Source of the DNA: Chloroflexota bacterium
Lineage (GTDB): Bacteria > Chloroflexota > Ktedonobacteria > Ktedonobacterales > JACDGC01
DNA: 6,679 bases
Direction: 5' to 3'
Assembly: GCA_021812265.1 (NCBI GenBank)
Contig: JAKAOI010000131.1
Location: 1-6,679, forward strand
The stretch's first letter is position 1; each line of letters begins with the position of its first letter. The notes under the pieces are model-generated. The model had not been told where the DNA came from, ran no database searches, and saw only the letters and a list, made by a program, of their open reading frames with translations. Made by a program: the position numbers and the translations under genes. Below are positions 4,982 to 6,679 of the stretch, in pieces.

Positions 4982-6679
4982 ATAATCAGTTGATTTGTGA
5001 GAAGCAAGTTTCCTTTGGAACACTATCGGCATGGAAAGATCACGAACTTTCTCCAGAAAATGAACAGACGTTAAGCAGCCATATATCCAATTGCGCATCT
5101 TGCCACCAGCGGCTGCAAGGAATGGATACAACCGGCCATTTATTACAAAGTTTAAAAGAACTGGAGCCGGGAAGCAGGATATGGGATGGTGTGCGGCTGC
5201 GTGTGAACAATCCACAAAATAAATTGGCGCTAGTAAAAACAACAAAACCACTCGGCGTTGAAAGGACCAATGACATGAACAGAAAACAATGGTTAGCGGC
5301 GCTCGCAAGTTCTGTTGCCGCAATTATGGTTATTACTTTATTTGCGGTGATGCTGCATGTTTATACGGGCAAACCTTCTAACACAAGCAGAGCAACAGCG
5401 ACAGCGACAGCAACAATGGCAGCGACAGCAACGGCGGCGCCAACGGTAAACCCCAGTCAAACACCAATTATAAGTGGTCAATCTTTTGCGGCGCAAGAAA
5501 TACCGATTGCATCATCTTCAGAAAGTATGGGCACTATTCAGTCGTATTCACCCAGCCAAGTATATGCGTTTGGCTACGATGGTTTGAACGGAACACCGCT
5601 GATGTATCAATGGAACGGCGCTAAATGGACCAATGAGCCGGCTGTAAGCAATATGCAAGCGATATATGTAAGTGAAATAAACCCAAACGATATTTGGGAG
5701 TTGACAACTCTTACATTTAATGAACCTCGGCCTTATGACCTGATTCATTGGAACGGCTCTAAATGGACTCAGATGAATTTTGGTGATAACGGAGCGGGAA
5801 GTTATGGTCCCTTTACTGCGTTTTCTGACACGAATATACTCTTTTTATTTAATATGAAAGGAACTGGCGGCGAATTGCAGCGCTTTAACGGATCCGGAGT
5901 CACTCCTGTTTCTATCCCGGCTTCGGTATTCAATTTAACGGATATGGCGGCAATTTCTTCAACCAATGTGTGGATATCCGGGACATCGGCAGATAAAAAT
6001 TTTAATCCTGCCGGGGCATTGATACTCAACTGGAACGGAACAAAGGTAACTGCATATTCCAATCCATTGCAAAATGACACAACCGCAAATTTAGCCGGTA
6101 TATCCGGCGATTCAGCCAACGATGTGTGGGCGGTGGGAAATAATACTGCCGGAGCAGTAATAGAGCGCTGGAATGGCGCAGTGTGGGGCAGTATAACACC
6201 GTCGTTCAACACAGCAGATGTACAATTAAATAGTGTAAAAGCGTTTAGCGCTAACGATATATGGGTTGGCGGAAGCCAAGGAGGGCAGCCGTTTGCCGCA
6301 ATATATAACGGCGCGGTATGGACACAGGAACCGATTGCAGTAGCGGGAACAAGCGGCGCCATCGATTCAATCAGCGGAACCGGGGCCAATGATGTCTGGT
6401 TTTCCGGCTCACAAAAAACTGGGATAGGCACACAGCAAGGCTGGCTAGATCATTGGAACGGCAGCGCATTTACTTCCTACTTGTTCATGGGTTCTACTCA
6501 GGCCGGCGGCGAATCATTGCAAGCAATCACGGCAATATCTCCGACAGATGTATGGGCAATAGATCCAAACGGAACATTTTTAGCGCATAACGCAAATGGC
6601 GTGATTACCACAATTCCCATTCAATTGTCTATTACACAAACCAATGCGCTGGTGGGATACAGCGACACGGATTTATGGA
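4978..6679 (+). CDS. Membrane anti-sigma factor with exported beta-propeller-like repeat domain (3' truncated)
   Basis: The frame stays open for 567 codons and runs off the window. GGGAGG (4965-4970) precedes the ATG by 7 bases and the start overlaps the sigma stop. Domains in order: residues 14-48 form a zinc-binding anti-sigma (ZAS-like) domain, with LSAWKDHELSPE and HISNCASC giving His35, Cys39 and Cys42 of the HxxxCxxC motif; 49-100 is a linker expected to wrap the sigma factor; NRKQ then W105 to about V128 is one transmembrane helix, with the basic flank predicting N-terminus inside; 139-156 is an Ala/Thr linker; from about 185 onward come repeats of 41-52 residues. Repeat heads are at 195, 237, 285, 329, 381, 426, 471, 523 and 564 (forms such as NDIW, TNVW, NDVWAVG), most followed about 20 residues later by a WNG or NG plus W element. 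That pattern resembles exported beta-propeller repeats. Inferred role: the outer domain senses a ligand or surface state and controls release of the sigma factor. The C-terminal end and total blade count are unseen. Confidence 0.85.
   Translation, partial: MNNQLICEKQVSFGTLSAWKDHELSPENEQTLSSHISNCASCHQRLQGMDTTGHLLQSLKELEPGSRIWDGVRLRVNNPQNKLALVKTTKPLGVERTNDMNRKQWLAALASSVAAIMVITLFAVMLHVYTGKPSNTSRATATATATMAATATAAPTVNPSQTPIISGQSFAAQEIPIASSSESMGTIQSYSPSQVYAFGYDGLNGTPLMYQWNGAKWTNEPAVSNMQAIYVSEINPNDIWELTTLTFNEPRPYDLIHWNGSKWTQMNFGDNGAGSYGPFTAFSDTNILFLFNMKGTGGELQRFNGSGVTPVSIPASVFNLTDMAAISSTNVWISGTSADKNFNPAGALILNWNGTKVTAYSNPLQNDTTANLAGISGDSANDVWAVGNNTAGAVIERWNGAVWGSITPSFNTADVQLNSVKAFSANDIWVGGSQGGQPFAAIYNGAVWTQEPIAVAGTSGAIDSISGTGANDVWFSGSQKTGIGTQQGWLDHWNGSAFTSYLFMGSTQAGGESLQAITAISPTDVWAIDPNGTFLAHNANGVITTIPIQLSITQTNALVGYSDTDLW
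5392..5445 (+). repeat. Ala/Thr codon repeat (linker)
   Basis: Eighteen codons are nearly all GCN or ACN, in alternating ACA-GCG / ACA-GCA order, with one ATG and one CCA interrupting. They encode a flexible, low-complexity Ala/Thr linker just outside the membrane helix of the anti-sigma protein. Such stretches can vary in length by replication slippage and, in exported proteins, may be O-glycosylated; both points are inference. Confidence 0.8.
5527..6679 (+). repeat. Tandem degenerate protein repeats (about nine NDVW/WNG units)
   Basis: Within the anti-sigma gene, units of roughly 125-155 bases recur, each encoding an (N/T)D(V/I)W head, a Gly/Ser-rich turn, a hydrophobic strand ending in W-N-G or Y-N-G, and a strand with a Trp or Phe. 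Unit 3 (about residue 285) has lost the head Trp (TNILFL) and unit 8 has HNANG in place of WNG. The DNA copies have diverged widely, so the duplication is old rather than recent. The array is open at the right edge. Confidence 0.7.

Noticed and set aside
4898..5323. 141-codon minus-strand open frame
   Set aside because: Antisense to the end of the sigma gene and the zinc-finger region of the anti-sigma gene; no own signals.
5802..6431. 209-codon minus-strand open frame
   Set aside because: It lies wholly antisense to the repeat domain of the anti-sigma gene, has no ribosome binding site recognised, and its Pro/Ala/Ser-rich sequence is the mirror of the Gly/Asn/Ala codons opposite. The plus-strand frame carries clear domain signatures.

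Overview
The window is ordinary bacterial chromosome, AT-leaning with GC-richer coding runs, holding six protein-coding genes in four transcription units. No rRNA, tRNA, CRISPR array, transposase or phage gene was seen. The lineage cannot be fixed from sequence alone. The Ala/Thr 'TATATAT' linker, the WNG/NDVW-repeat exported domain and the ECF sigma/zinc-finger anti-sigma pair would all suit a Chloroflexota-like, environmental Gram-positive-like or monoderm bacterium; this is a weak inference.

Left part (1-1400): the 3' end of a HEAT-repeat protein gene enters from the left edge and ends at a clear intrinsic terminator. Convergent to it lies a minus-strand gene for an FTR1/EfeU-family iron permease with both REGLE-type motifs. 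The 227-bp divergent gap that follows holds the permease ribosome binding site and a good sigma-A-type promoter facing right.

Centre (1627-3829): a tight plus-strand housekeeping operon, a YbjN-domain protein, then gpsA (glycerol-3-phosphate dehydrogenase, phospholipid backbone supply), then yggS (PLP homeostasis protein). gpsA and yggS overlap in ATGA.

Intergenic block (3830-4351, 522 bp): no convincing gene. Its right half is dense with stem-loops: five perfect or nearly perfect hairpins in about 225 bp, two of which look like copies of one another, plus competing long-range pairings. It is either a palindromic repeat/MITE-like element or a structured leader RNA ahead of the sigma operon.

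Right part (4352-6679): an ECF sigma factor with an unusual N-terminal extension, overlapping by ATGA a long gene that runs off the right edge. The latter reads as a single-pass membrane anti-sigma factor: cytoplasmic HxxxCxxC zinc finger, one transmembrane helix, Ala/Thr linker, then at least 380 exported residues made of about nine repeats with NDVW and HWNG signatures, probably a beta-propeller. The pair looks like a complete outside-to-transcription signalling module and is, with the hairpin-rich leader, the most interesting part of the window.
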